From: Cotesia glomerata
Lineage: Eukaryota; Arthropoda; Insecta; Hymenoptera; Braconidae
Direction of reading: 5' to 3'
Assembly: GCF_020080835.1 (NCBI RefSeq)
Contig: NC_058159.1
Location: 28,309,525 to 28,373,524, forward strand
Length of the DNA stretch: 64,000 nt
The position numbers were made by a program, and so were the translations under genes. The notes below the pieces were generated by a model, which ran no database searches, had not been told where the DNA came from, and worked only from the letters and a program-made list of their open reading frames with translations. Numbering within the stretch: position 1 is the first letter of the stretch; each line of letters begins with the position of its first letter. Shown here piece by piece: positions 27,046 through 37,650 of this stretch.

Positions 27046-27150
27046 TTAATTGGTAGGAGATTTCGCTGTATAAGAAATGCACTTTGGTGTCGGATTGTTA
27101 ACTGCTGTTGGTTTGCAGGAACCAGAACAGCATTCGTTATTACTTCTACA
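27046..27150 (-). CDS. Secreted double-knottin protein, exon 3 (domain 2 core, stop)
   Basis: A ttacag acceptor is again followed directly by a Cys codon in phase 0, and the frame runs 34 codons to TAA. Cysteines lie at protein positions 91, 97, 98, 102 and 114. With Cys84 from exon 2 the spacing is C-x6-C-x5-CC-x3-C-x11-C, matching domain 1 except for one extra residue in the last loop. Ten residues follow the last cysteine. The full model is 375 nt and 124 residues. Exon 1 could also splice straight to exon 3 in frame and give a single knottin of the same spacing. No clear AATAAA is seen close to the stop. Confidence 0.78.
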   Translation of the reverse strand, partial: CRSNNECCSGSCKPTAVNNPTPKCISYTAKSPTN

Positions 27151-27265
27151 CTGTAAATTTACAAATATATAAGAGATTATTTTCTATGAAAAATTTTAAA
27201 AAACTAATTATAAAACTGTACATTATTATTTAATATTTCTATCATTGAATCAAAACCATACGTAC

Positions 27266-27439
27266 ACGATAAAAGAGTGAAAGACAGTTTTTTTGTGTTT
27301 TTTTTATCGACGCCTCTTCAAAAATATATTTTTTGGTAACTGTAGTATTATCAATTTTTGGAATACTCGAGCAGATATTAGGCATCCCATTTTTATTTTG
27401 AGTACAAAAATTTGAACAACATTGACTGTCTCTTGCACA
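27266..27439 (-). CDS. Secreted double-knottin protein, exon 2 (domain 1 core and linker)
   Basis: Acceptor tatag is followed directly by a Cys codon. The 58 codons end in phase 0 at a GTACGT donor. Cysteines fall at protein positions 33, 39, 40, 44 and 55; with Cys26 from exon 1 they give C-x6-C-x5-CC-x3-C-x10-C, the inhibitor cystine knot spacing. A linker of about 28 residues (56-83) follows, with two Lys-Lys pairs that could be processing sites. Then comes Cys84 and six residues, which is the first segment of domain 2. If the GTACGT donor were skipped, the frame would run eight more codons to a stop and give a one-domain form, a possible alternative transcript. Confidence 0.78.
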
Positions 27440-27586
27440 CTATAAATAATTATTTCAAATTATCATCATTAGACTCTGAATTAAATGCAAGAATGCGTTA
27501 AAAAATTATTAGAATAATTGTAAAAAATATTGATTAATTTTAATATTTGCGAGTTTATTTTTAATTGAATTTATTAACATACTCAC

Positions 27587-27682
27587 ATAATGAGAATCTG
27601 GTGAACACAAAGGTTTAATAATGCTTCCCAATATTCCAGTCAATACAAACATTTGAATGCAAACCAACATTAATTTATTCAT
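27587..27682 (-). CDS. Secreted double-knottin protein, exon 1 (signal peptide)
   Basis: Start codon plus 31 further codons end in phase 0 at a strong GTGAGT donor. Residues 1 to about 20-24 form a typical signal peptide: Met-Asn-Lys followed by a hydrophobic core with Leu, Val, Ile and Met. Residue 26 is the first cysteine of knottin domain 1; six residues later the exon stops, just before the second cysteine. The gene lies within the last dpr intron, on the same strand. I do not recognise a named orthologue. Secreted cystine-knot peptides in insects and wasps include venom, immune and developmental peptides, and the sequence does not say which this is. This exon was found by reading splice sites, since no long open frame marks it. 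Confidence 0.82.
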
Positions 27683-27837
27683 CTTATTATTTGTATTTTT
27701 AAATTAGTATAAAATTAAAAATCAATAGTGGACGTGAGTATTCTTGACAAGACCGCAACTATCTAACATTTTCTTTAAAAAACTTTTCTAACAACCTGAT
27801 AACAACGATTATAATTAAAAAATACTTCAGCTGAATG

Positions 27838-27868
27838 ACTGATAGCGAGTTCATTAATCGTCTTTATG
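27838..27868 (-). promoter_or_regulatory. Candidate promoter of the double-knottin gene
   Basis: Reading on the minus strand, a CATAAAGA box (27868-27861) lies about 28 nt before a TCAGT arthropod initiator whose A is at 27840. A second TATA-like word (TATTTAT) is about ten bases further up. Transcription from there would give a 158-nt 5' UTR. The spacing is right for a TATA/Inr promoter, but both words are short. Confidence 0.45.
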
Positions 27869-28727
27869 ATCATAAATAAAAGTAATGAAAATTAACTTGA
27901 GTAAAAATAAAATTAAAAAAAAAAAATCTGAAAAACCGATGCTAGAAAAATATAACATTGTAGATACTATACACTAAAAAATCGGAATGTAAAAAATAAA
28001 AATGCCATTCGGCCTCACCCGAAATGGAAGGTAGATTTCATGTGATATGAGATTTTCTTGATTCATGTTATTTAATTTGTTGAATAAAAAATGTTTATGT
28101 AATTTTTAAATTTTCAATCCGCAATAACTTTTAAACGAGTTAACCGATTATCTTGTAGTTAACAACAGTCGATGCAGTTTTTTTGAATTCTATGATGAAT
28201 TTCAAACCGTGAATTGATCAGATAAAAAATTTCGGAATTGTATAAAAAACGCTTTTTTCGATTTTTTTCGTCAACGATATCTCACAAACGAATCAAGCGA
28301 TTTTGACCGGTCTGGCGGCGATCGACGTAGTTTTTTGATGTTAAGAGCTGATTAGTTTTTGAAATCGGTCGGTAAAGCTGTTTAAAAGTCATTCTAAAAA
28401 AACGACATTTGAAAAAAAGTTTTCATTATTTTCAAATTTTTGAATGGCCCATAAAATTAATAAAAATCTTCATAAAGTATAAGTGTTATAGGTCAAATTG
28501 AAGGTAATATAATCAGCTTCACCATAAAATTTGCAGAAATGAGCTCTTCTCTGTCAGTCAAAAGTTATTCACGGTTAAAGTTACAAAACTTGAAATTTAC
28601 AAAATTTTGAAAATTTTAAATGGCCAGTTCTTCGAACTCGACCTCAGTAATTACCCAAAGAATATGTGTACCAAGTTTCATCAAGATCGGTTGAAAACTT
28701 TTCGAGATATCCTGATGACAAGGCTGG

Positions 28728-28730
<3 letters not shown>

Positions 28731-28794
<64 letters not shown>
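28731..28794. repeat. (TA)n microsatellite
   Basis: Pure TA tract; the flanking frame FELDL...KFH.DRL is homologous to that at 13.3 kb. Confidence 0.96.
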
Positions 28795-28795
<1 letters not shown>

Positions 28796-29112
28796 CCATA
28801 TCAAAGCAAATTTTAAGGGAGTTGGGAAAGAACGGATAGGGGAAAGGGGGGGACCTACTCAGTGGGAATTTTTTCGTAATTGAAAAAATAATCAGACAGC
28901 CCAGACTGGGAATCGAACCCAGATCTTTCGGTTACGCGCCAAGGGCTCTACCAGTTAAGCTATCCGAGACAAGTACTGACTACTTTATTCAGTCACGTAT
29001 ATAAGACCCACCGAGCAAACAACACCACCGTCCATCTTACGGTAAAGAGCCATATCAAAGCAAATTTTAAGGGAGTTGGGAAAGAACGGATAGGGGAAAG
29101 GGGGGGACCTAC
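28795..29112 (-). mobile_element. tRNA-headed SINE-like element with 64-bp direct repeats
   Basis: An exact 64-bp sequence starting GCCATATCAAAGC occurs at 28795-28858 and 29049-29112. Between them, on the minus strand, lies a tRNA-like head (about 28972-28900) with A-box-like TAGCTTAACTGGTAGAGC and a T arm CTGGG-TTCGATT-CCCAG with five perfect pairs. The tRNA-like part and its flank GAAAAAATAATCAGACAGCCC match the SINE family at 50.9 and 54.3 kb. The flanking repeats suggest a tandemly duplicated 254-bp unit. Confidence 0.65.
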
Positions 29113-29605
29113 GAGCTCAAAAGGCTAATGGCAGTTTGATAGAACACTATTTTTTGAATTTTCAAACCGCAGTAACTTTTGAATGAATGAACCGATTTTC
29201 TCGCAGTTTACGGCATTCAACGCAGTTTTTTGAGTTCTTTGAAAAATCTTTAAACGTAAACTGCTCAGACTAAAAATTTCATAGAAATTATGAAAAAAAC
29301 ATTTTTTCCAATTTTTTTCGACAACAATATCTCACGAACAAATCAACCGATTTTGACCGGACTGGTGGCAATCAACGTGGTTTTTTGAGGTTAAGAGCTG
29401 ATTAGTTTTTGAAATTGATCGGTTCAGCCGTTTAAAAGATATTCCAAAAAAACGAATTTTTGGAAATTTTATTTTTGAGATTTCTCAAAATTGATCGACT
29501 CAAATTCTGTAAATTACTATCAGAATTCTAGGGGCAATGGAATTCTTCGGAACGCTGCTTATTTCGATCGAATAGGATGATCCGTTCAAAAGTTATGAGA
29601 GATTT

Positions 29606-29606
<1 letters not shown>

Positions 29607-29671
<65 letters not shown>

Positions 29672-29702
29672 ACATACATACATACATACATACATACATA
29701 CA
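29607..29702. repeat. (CA)n and (CATA)n compound microsatellite
   Basis: CA dinucleotides pass into CATA tetranucleotides. The Cys-Val repeat frames across it are artefacts. Confidence 0.97.
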
Positions 29703-29856
29703 ACATACAGACACGGTGACATTACCGCGGAAATAGTCAGGAAAGCTTCCTAGGACCTCAAAACGTCGAGATCTGATGAAAACTCGATTTTCGAAAAACT
29801 GGGTGAAAACAATAACTTCCCGATTTTTGAAAATTTTCAATTTTCTTAGCGGGAAG

Positions 29857-30945
29857 TTAATAAAAAAAAAAATGATATTTGTCTAAAATCAATATGGAAA
29901 ATAAGTATAATTTATTTTGAAAAATAATGATGATAAACAATTATACGAATACTTGTACGGAATAATATTTTTTCTTTGTCGTGCATAAGGATTGTTTTAT
30001 TAGGAACTTGAAATTTTGTTTCCCCTCAAATATATAAGCATGAGTAAAGTGTATTTATTTTCCCCCAACTATTTTTGTTCAATTTAAAATCCATTTATAA
30101 TTTCTCTCCCTTTGTTTTCTCACCACTCAAGTATCGCTGTTATATAATCATTAATCTAATAATTTGGCATAATTTTTATTGAACTGGAGGTCATGTCAAT
30201 TATTCAAGCTAACTTTTCGCTTCCTGAATTCATATAATTTCAGAGACATTTTTCTAAAGCCAATAGATCAATAACTGTAATAAAGTTTAATAAATTTATA
30301 CACTGAGATTTGGAGGGCAAATCGAAGCAGTATGTCGGTCAATGCATGGAATTAGTACCGCGGGCATGGACCTTCCCAGACGCATACTAGTTCACTGGGG
30401 TATTGGTCCATACAGAGTTGGACTTGCGGTGTTTGTTGGTCTGCCTCATACGCCCGAGCATTCCAGTTTGTCTATTTTCCAAGGTTCGGCTCAGTTACAA
30501 TAAATTTGTCAAGTCACCGGTGTGCAGTAAAAAATTTTAAATCTCTTTCGAGAGCCAATACAAGATAAACAACATTTGCCAGTTTTATCGGCAATTTTTG
30601 ATAGAATTTTTTTTACAATAATTTATTTGATAGAAATCTAAAAGTGGGTAACCCTACGAGCTATTTTTCTAAATTTTTATTTTCGAGCTCAAATCGCTCG
30701 AATGTTTACCAATCAGTTGACTGGTTCAGAATCACATCGTTTAGAAATTTTTTAACTGCAATATATTTTTAATTTGTCGCTTGATTTTGATTGTTATTGA
30801 CGATAATCGGCGCAATTTTTAATATAAGAGAATGTAAAGAAAAAATTGTTTTTATAATTTTGTACGCTTTAAGCGCGTAGGTATATTCTACTATCGTCGT
30901 AAAAAGCAGATTTTCAATTTCGTCACAGTAAATAGTATCTAAAAA
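29857..30945. other. Intron DNA, no gene seen
   Basis: A somewhat richer stretch at 30300-30500 has no exon-like features. Confidence 0.4.
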
Positions 30946-31516
30946 TCTATACTTATAAATGGAGAGCCGATTTTTTTGTCCGGTTATACTGCGAAAACTA
31001 CGGAACTGATCGGAATAATACTAATTCCATAAGATGCAGCGTGTTTCGGAGAAGGTTTTAGTATATGATATGTTGGTGATTACTTATCTGGAGCCTATAT
31101 TTTTTTGACTTAGAAATAATAAATTTTTATTGTAACTAAATTTATTCTATTCGATTGTCATTTGTTTAAAATAAATTTTTTAATTCTATTGGTTATGTTT
31201 ATATACTAAGCAGATTTCTTCACTTATGAAACCTGCAATTTCTTTAACTGAAACTTTCAATGCTCATTAAAAATTTTTTTTTTTCATATCAATTATTATT
31301 AATTTTTGTAAGAAAGACACGGGAATGTTATAATGATTGCACATTGAAAGTAACAATGAATATTACCTAGATTAATTACATGGATAAAAGGTGCATGTCA
31401 ATTCGACAGAATTTGGAATCTGTGCAAGTCAAAACAATACTCTAATTAAATTTCAAGTCTAGATCTAAAAATTCAATTCTATAAAGCGCCCAGCGGAGCG
31501 AGCGAGTAACAGCTAG
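30946..31516 (+). mobile_element. Short non-autonomous Helitron, second family
   Basis: Starts A|TCTATACTTATAAATGGAGA and ends GCGAGTAACAGCTAG|T, preceded by the GC-rich CGCCCAGCGGAGCGAGCG. This start/end pair is a common insect Helitron signature. 571 bp, no coding. Confidence 0.82.
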
Positions 31517-33184
31517 TTATAATATATACATAACCGAAATAAAAATCACACTGATTGATAGAAAAATGATTGTTAGATCGACTAAAATTATTTTTAAATC
31601 GTCAACTTTCTTTTTTTTTTGAAAATGTGTTTAAATTGTGTTATTTAATGTGAATTTTTACGTTCTTGCTTTTTGTTGCACATTATAACTTTCGAAAAAT
31701 TACTTTTTTGTTTTATTTTCTTATTAATCTCTTCTTTGGTCTTTTACAAATAATGTTATTGCAAATAATGCATCTTAATACCGTTTTGTGTAGATATAAC
31801 TCAGTACAATAATAGAACCTCCAATTGCGCATATCGAATATCGTGAAAGTTCCAAAATAAAGTAAAAAAACTAAGAATTTATCAGAAGCAATTTTCATGA
31901 GGATAACTGATAAGATTAATCCAATTAGGATTGAATTTAGATGGATAAACAGATATATAACCATGTTTTACAGCATATCTACATAAATTATCTGCACGGT
32001 CCATTTCTCAAGAAGTGGATCTATAATTTGATCTGGTATAAACTCACTACATAGAAAGAGATGAGGATGAGGATCATGTGATGTGTCGGTAAATTTAGGG
32101 AAGAAGATAACGAGTCGAGTAATCTGGAAAAAATAAGGTTAAGACTTTTGTCCAGAGATTGGCTAATTGGGTGAGTAGTATAACAAAGTAATTGGAAATT
32201 TTGAGGCAGCCGGTTTGCCCGAAACGTTTGCGTGACTTGATTAGTTTTGTAGGTAGTTACTAATACTTGGTACAAGGGAGCTGTATAGTTAATGTACACC
32301 CTACAGAGGATTCGGAGCCACTGAACCTGGAGCTGGAGCTGAAGCTGGAGCTACATGCTATTCTAATTGCTCCAACCTCCCATCAGTTCTCGAGCGTCTA
32401 GGTCTTTTGCCGGTGTATCTGCTCTGACCGGGTGGATCCTGCCGGTGGATATAGAATGAGAAATTACGGGATCACGTCTTGTACGTACGTTTACGTCTAG
32501 TCCTCCAGCTTCCAACTACTACTACTACGACACTCGTGTCCGAGTTAATTATTCGCTATAACTGGGTTGAGGTACAGCCAGAAAGCACTTTGGTATGACG
32601 GCGAAGAACCGCTTCAAATTGCAAGTGGCCTTAAAGTGTTTTATTGGTTTACTGCACTTAATTGACTCGTTGAGAGACTCTGAGTTCAGATTTTGAGGTT
32701 TTTTTGGTTTACTTCATGAGACTACGTCGCTTGGAAATATTTAACTTTGGATCCTATTAAAAATTATTGAATATATTAACAAAAATCATTTTACTATTCG
32801 AAAGAATCTTTACATTATTAATTTCTCGAGTTTAAGTTTTGATATTTAGTATACGGGTAAATAAATACTTTATTGAATTTGATAATTAATTTTCCTCCAC
32901 TTCGTACGGAAAGCGTCAATTTTCCTCCCGCGGCGCTAAACGAAAATGCCGCTTTCCGCCTCCGTCGAGGAGGAAAATAGTATTCTCACTACGGGCAGAA
33001 AATAAAAAAGCCTCAGATCATATGTTTGTCGACCTCGGCTTCGCCTCGGTCAACAATTACATTTAATCTGAGACATTTCTTATTTTCCTGTCCTAGATGA
33101 GAAATGTACTATTTATAATTATTAGAAGAATTGGGAGTACAGAGGAAATTAAAACTTTTTTTGAATCATTAGTAATCTCTTTAA
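31517..33184. other. Intron DNA with higher-GC island and small hairpin
   Basis: The stretch 32020-32700 is single-copy and mixed in composition, a candidate regulatory element. At 32893-32990 ATTTTCCTCCACTTCG and CGAGGAGGAAAAT form an inverted pair around GC-rich DNA, followed by CCTCGGCTTCGCCTCGG at about 33035. Confidence 0.4.
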
Positions 33185-34260
33185 GAGGCACACCTAATGT
33201 GAAATTTTTAAAAAATCAATTTTTTTTTTGTTTTATATTTCGATAGGTTATACCTTTAAAAATAACATACTAAAATTTATAATCGATATCTTAAATAATT
33301 TTCGAGTTACAGCCATTTATAGAGGAGCCGCTCGGCAGTTAGAATAGGATCATTCTATCTTTAAGGTAGTTGTTGCGTGATAAGCATTGCAACAGAAAAT
33401 TATGAAATTTTTTTTATTGAAAGATAAGTAATTCACTACCAAAATTTCAGATCAATTGACCGCACCGTTTTTGAGTAATTAATTTTTGAAATTGCATCTT
33501 TTACACGTAGAGGTATAGAGAGATGGTAAAGTTAGTATGAAATCTTCCGTACCACTCGAATGGGCCAAATAATTTCATACTAACTTTACCATCTCTCTAT
33601 ACCTCTACGTGTAAAAGATGCAATTTCGAAAATTAATTACTCAAAAACGGTGCGGTGAATTGATCTGAAATTTTGGTAGTGAATTATTAATATATTTATC
33701 TTTCGATAAAAAAAATTTCGTAATTTTCTGTTGAAATGCTTATCACGCAACAACTACCTTAAACGCGTTTTTCTCGAAACAGCATTTTTCTAATTTGCTG
33801 CAGTGATTACTCGGAGACAAATAATCCGTAATCACTATCAAATTTTTTTCTGTATGTTCTGTATATAGTTCATACAACGACCTACCAGTTTTTTGATCTG
33901 ATCAAAAATCGAATTTTGGCAGGCCAAAAACGACTAAAATTTTGGGTAAAATTCAACTTTTTTTTTTTTAAACGCCACCATTTTGTCAATTTTTGACATT
34001 TTTTTTCGGCTGTACGTCATTGTAGGAGCAATATCTTCTAGTTCAATGAGTATTTTTTTTTTGGTTTCATCCATGGAGAAGGCCGGAGATCGCGTGTAAC
34101 TCGAAAAATATTTAATTTTTTTCTTCAAAAATTTTACTGTGTATTCTTAAAATATGTATAAATATGCCCTTAAAATTTTAAAACAATTGATACAGTAGTT
34201 CTTTTTTTTTTTAATTCCTAAAAATCGCCTTTTTTTAGGCTGCCACCCTAGAAATGCCCC
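33185..34260. mobile_element. TTAA-flanked TIR element (piggyBac-like)
   Basis: TTAA at 33181-33184 and 34261-34264. Termini GAGGCACACCTAATGTG and CACCCTAGAAATGCCCC match as inverted repeats at 11 of 17 positions. No transposase frame. It contains the foldback at 33365-33758. Confidence 0.6.
33365..33758. mobile_element. Near-perfect foldback hairpin with TTAA flanks
   Basis: Arms of roughly 180 bp start GGTAGTTGTTGCGTGATAAG and end in the complement. The spacer is about 26 bp near 33543-33568. TTAA stands on both sides. In dpr pre-mRNA this would form a long double-stranded stem. Confidence 0.85.
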
Positions 34261-35545
34261 TTAAGAAAGTTTACCTTGTTTTTAACTTTGATACTTTTCA
34301 TTTACTATTAACTAAAAAAAATCAAAGTATCATTTTAATGATTAAGCTTTATTTAGTCAATATTTTGAATATTCTGCTGAAAAAAATCCCGACTTTTTAA
34401 CGTAAAAAACGTCATCTTCAGGTATCCATAAAAAAACTCATAAATTACAACAATTTTACTAATAATTGTTTTTAAAAAGGCTATTATATTGCGCATCACG
34501 AATTCTTTTACAAATTTCTAGTTGTAAGTAATCTATATAAAAAAAAATGAAACTTTTCAAACAAAATTTATCTTTTAAACTGTCAATTTAAATCTTTTCT
34601 TTCAATATAAAAAAAAACTCCTTTAATATTGTCCATAATCATAGAACAAACTGTTTTCTGCAACATGGATAAACAACATCAAAACCAATCTATTATTCCT
34701 TTAATGTCATCAAAGAACATAACCCGTGAAATAATTTAAAAAACGTCCTCACAAGAATCACAAGACTCACCCCCATTCCCATGAGATTCCTCTAGTGGAA
34801 TCAATTGTATCCATTGCCGTTTAAAAGACAGTGGTCTTTGATCATAAGCGTGGAAGGTCGGAAAAAAGAGAATAGAAGCTTTCCAGTTTCCAGGGAATCG
34901 AAAAGTAGCGACGTCCGATAGCTCACCGACTTTCTACTCCTTTGAACGTCAGTGCAGACTAAATACATAGAGTGTATTCATAGGCGACTGATGAGGTAAC
35001 GTGACCTGTTTGAGTTCAAAGGTTCGCTCATCACCGACTAGTAAGACGGCTTATGTCAAGGGCAAATCTGTAGCCTTGATGTTCTAGCACTTTGGTTACA
35101 GTTATGTACACTTTAGTCTAGTCTAGTCTAGTTGGAAGGGTCTAGTCGATGCTGCGTTGATGTGGGTATAGATATAGATGTAGATGATGATGGAGACGTG
35201 ATGATACAGTGGCTGAAACTGGCACCGATGACTGCTTCGTCGAGCAGTGATGGCACCGGAAGGGATCCCTGTCTACCCGACATGTCGAGCTGCTCGTTTA
35301 GACATCCGCTTGAGCGAGATTCATGTCAACAAGCGCATCATGCTACACAACACATTTATTGGTAATTCGCCGGATGTTTGTTTGCAAAGCGAGATGTATA
35401 CGCTGGGAGATGTTATGTGGGATGTTAGTTGTCCGAATGGTTGGTTGGACCAAGCATTTAGCATCAACCATCAACCATCAACCTTCGCTGGGTTGTTGGT
35501 CGCTGGTTGATTGATAATTTAGTTGATTACTGGTACCTTGCTTAC
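34261..35545. other. Intron DNA next to the second Ig2 exon
   Basis: Single-copy, higher-GC at 34750-35520. A short ATCAACC repeat at about 35462-35483 faces GGTTGTTGGTCGCTGGTTG, giving a hairpin just inside the intron. Forward frames at 35132-35514 lack support. Confidence 0.4.
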
Positions 35546-35700
35546 CATTGAGAACGTGCACAGCGATGGTGGTTTTCGCTCGATCTGGAACAATGCAGCT
35601 GTAGTTTCCTGCGTGACGGGGGCTGGCTTTCTCAATCGTAAGAGCACTCACGATCACCGAAACCTCCTTGTCGTCTACTATTTCGGTTGTTCTATTTTCA
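35546..35700 (-). CDS. DPR-family Ig protein, second half of second Ig domain
   Basis: The 155-nt exon begins after a tttcag acceptor; its first base completes a Ser codon. It ends AATG|GTAAGC with one base left over. The translation includes SVIVSALTIEKASPRHAG followed by NYSC, the L-x-I...D/H-x-G-x-Y-x-C block of an Ig F strand, then VHVLN. The cysteine pairs with LKC of the previous exon. Sequons are present at NRT and NYS. A TTAA-type MITE copy begins only 60 nt upstream of the acceptor, inside the branch-point zone. The following intron is about 15.0 kb and hosts the nested knottin gene. Confidence 0.94.
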
Positions 35701-35760
35701 CTGAAATCAATAAATCACCCAGAGCTTTTGTTAATAATCAAAATACTTTTAAAGATTTAA

Positions 35761-36486
35761 AGAAGGTTCGAGCGAATCTAATGTAAAAAATAATTTCCAA
35801 TTTTGAGCTTTGAAATTAAGTATACGTATAAATAAATACGTCATTTATCTAATCCCAACATTTAAAATAGATTCACCGATTAGTTACTTAGATATTAAAT
35901 TTAGAAAATCACATGTTTTATCTCCTTATACACAGGCTCTTATGGCGGACAAACTTTTGTCGAGACTTTAATTATTTTTTTCAATATTAACCTCCCAACT
36001 TTAACGGATAAAAAACTATACACAAGAAACTTGGATTATTGCAAAATATAAAAACAATTTAATAATAATACATTACCGATATAATTTTTGAAATATTTAA
36101 AGTCAAATTTTATGTTTGTAACTCGTTTATCGTCAGCCATTTATTCGAATAAAGATTTGACAACATCGCGTCAACAGCTGAGAAAAAAGAAAAGGATAGA
36201 AATATAGTTACAGAGAGAGAAATGTTTAACTCACACACTCATCCACGTCTCTGTTATGAGTATAATCAAGCGCGCTATTGCCAAATCTGTTTATTTATTC
36301 TGGCAAGTAATAAATACCAAAGTCATTTTATTAGTTTAGTTTATTAAATTAATAAAAATCATCAATTTTTAAATTGTTTAAATTATTTTTAATTAAAATA
36401 AAGAATTTTGACAAATAGTGGGAAGACTAAAATTAATAAAAAAATTTTAACATTATTTTGACTCATTAGTTACGCTCGAACTTCCT
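35761..36486. mobile_element. piggyBac-like MITE, copy B (beside a dpr exon)
   Basis: About 726 bp, closely similar to copies A and C. Left flank TTAA is intact; the right end is damaged (CTTCCTGGATTA). Its left end is 60 nt from the exon at 35546-35700. Confidence 0.82.
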
Positions 36487-36995
36487 GGATTAGCTTACGT
36501 ATGCTTCATTTCTTACTCATTTATGCTGTATGAGGATTTTCAAACTGAGACGCAGTAAGAAATGGATTTGTGTTGGGTACAAAGGTTTTAATTTAATGAC
36601 ATTTAATATCAAAGGAGCGCTGCGAATTATAATGGGCTTTGATATTGAGCTTAGAAGTTGCTCGCTTGATATAACTTGGCTTTTTAAGGAAAAAATTGTT
36701 TGTGCGAAGCTAAATATTTTAAAAAAGAAAAAATTTTACTGGGGAATTCGTTGAAAAAGACGATTCTCATACATTTTTCTGATGGAGCAAGTAAGAAAGT
36801 CGATGTAAGAAATCAAACTTTGAAATTTGAAATTTTCAATGTGTTTTTGAACATTTTATTAAGGTTAGATGTAATTTAAATTAAAAATAAATTTATTTTT
36901 TGCATTTTATTGAAATATGATTATTGATTTAATTGTAATGAATATTTTCTGAGATATTTGACTATTCCCAAAGTTTCTTACAATTAGATACTCTA

Positions 36996-37421
36996 CACTG
37001 AGAGACAATTTTATTTAATAGAAATAAAAAAGTTCATTTGGACTTGAAAAGAAAATTTTGTTAATATTAATAAAATTATATTTCATATGAATAAAATTTT
37101 CTTAAATATTAATATATATGTTCATTAAAATAGTCGCTTTCATTTGCTGTCATTTATACGAATATTAAGTCATTAAAACAAATCTAATCTCAAAAAGAAA
37201 ATTAATATTCATCAATTAATTATAATATATTCAAATATATTTTTACAGTAAAATCTTTTAATTAATGAATATCTCAATAAATAAATAGTATAAAGATTTT
37301 TTAACGAGACATCCTAACTTAATCTACTTGTTTACTTCCCCTTCCTTTTTATTAGCCAAATAAACGTTTTATTAAATAGTAATAAAATTTTATTACTATT
37401 AAATAAAATTGTCTCTCAGTG
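36996..37421. mobile_element. MITE with CACTGAGAGAC ends
   Basis: Ends CACTGAGAGACAATTTTATT and AATAAAATTGTCTCTCAGTG with TA on both sides. It lies 38-40 nt from the donor of the dpr exon at 37462-37630. Confidence 0.88.
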
Positions 37422-37461
37422 TACAAAAACCGGGCAAACTATTGTTTAAAAATATACTAAC

Positions 37462-37630
37462 CTGACATGAGAGCTAAGAATTTCGTCCCCTCTGGTCCAG
37501 ATCAGAGATTCGTTCAATTTTTCGAGTACATCCCGACCTTCGCATTTCAGCCTCAAGGCACTACCGGCTTTGAGGTGTCTCTCGCCAGAGATAACTCGCC
37601 CGGCATCGTCAGTGATATTCAGCACCGGAG
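37462..37630 (-). CDS. DPR-family Ig protein, first half of second Ig domain
   Basis: The 169-nt exon lies between a tttacag acceptor and a CAG|GTTAGT donor. It takes one base from the previous exon (Ala) and leaves two. The product starts APVLNITDD, then has an alanine/leucine strand with the first Ig2 cysteine (LRLKCEG) and the core tryptophan (LIWTRGDE). This is the usual C-W arrangement of DPR Ig2. Potential N-glycosylation sites are NIT and NES. The exon is hemmed in by two MITEs, 38 nt into the downstream intron and 20 nt upstream of the acceptor, so its splice signals sit partly in transposon DNA. A forward-strand reading frame across the same DNA is only its shadow. Confidence 0.94.
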
Positions 37631-37650
37631 CTGTAAAAATTGTGTATTCA

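Larger units (their letters stand above)
28008..29856 (+). mobile_element. Microsatellite-tailed dispersed repeat (copy 2, longest)
   Basis: Starts GCCATTCGGCCTCACCCG and ends TTAGCGGGAAGTTAA. It contains two related units of about 300 bp (28110-28420, 29150-29455; shared words ATATCTCAC, GATTTTGACCGG and AGAGCTGATTAGTTTTTGAAA), one leading to a TA tract and one to a CA tract. The same two ends border a short version at 59408-59880 in the opposite direction. Confidence 0.65.

Noticed and set aside
28607..28804. Ile-Tyr repeat frames, also at 8579, 13199 and 24030
   Set aside because: These are (TA)n microsatellites read in frame; only the flanking FELDL-type part may have coding ancestry.
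29528..29840. Cys-Val repeat frames
   Set aside because: (CA)n microsatellite.
32317..32460. Minus-strand frame with a basic Gly-Lys-Arg motif, resembling a neuropeptide precursor end
   Set aside because: No signal peptide, no upstream exon and no supporting splice sites.
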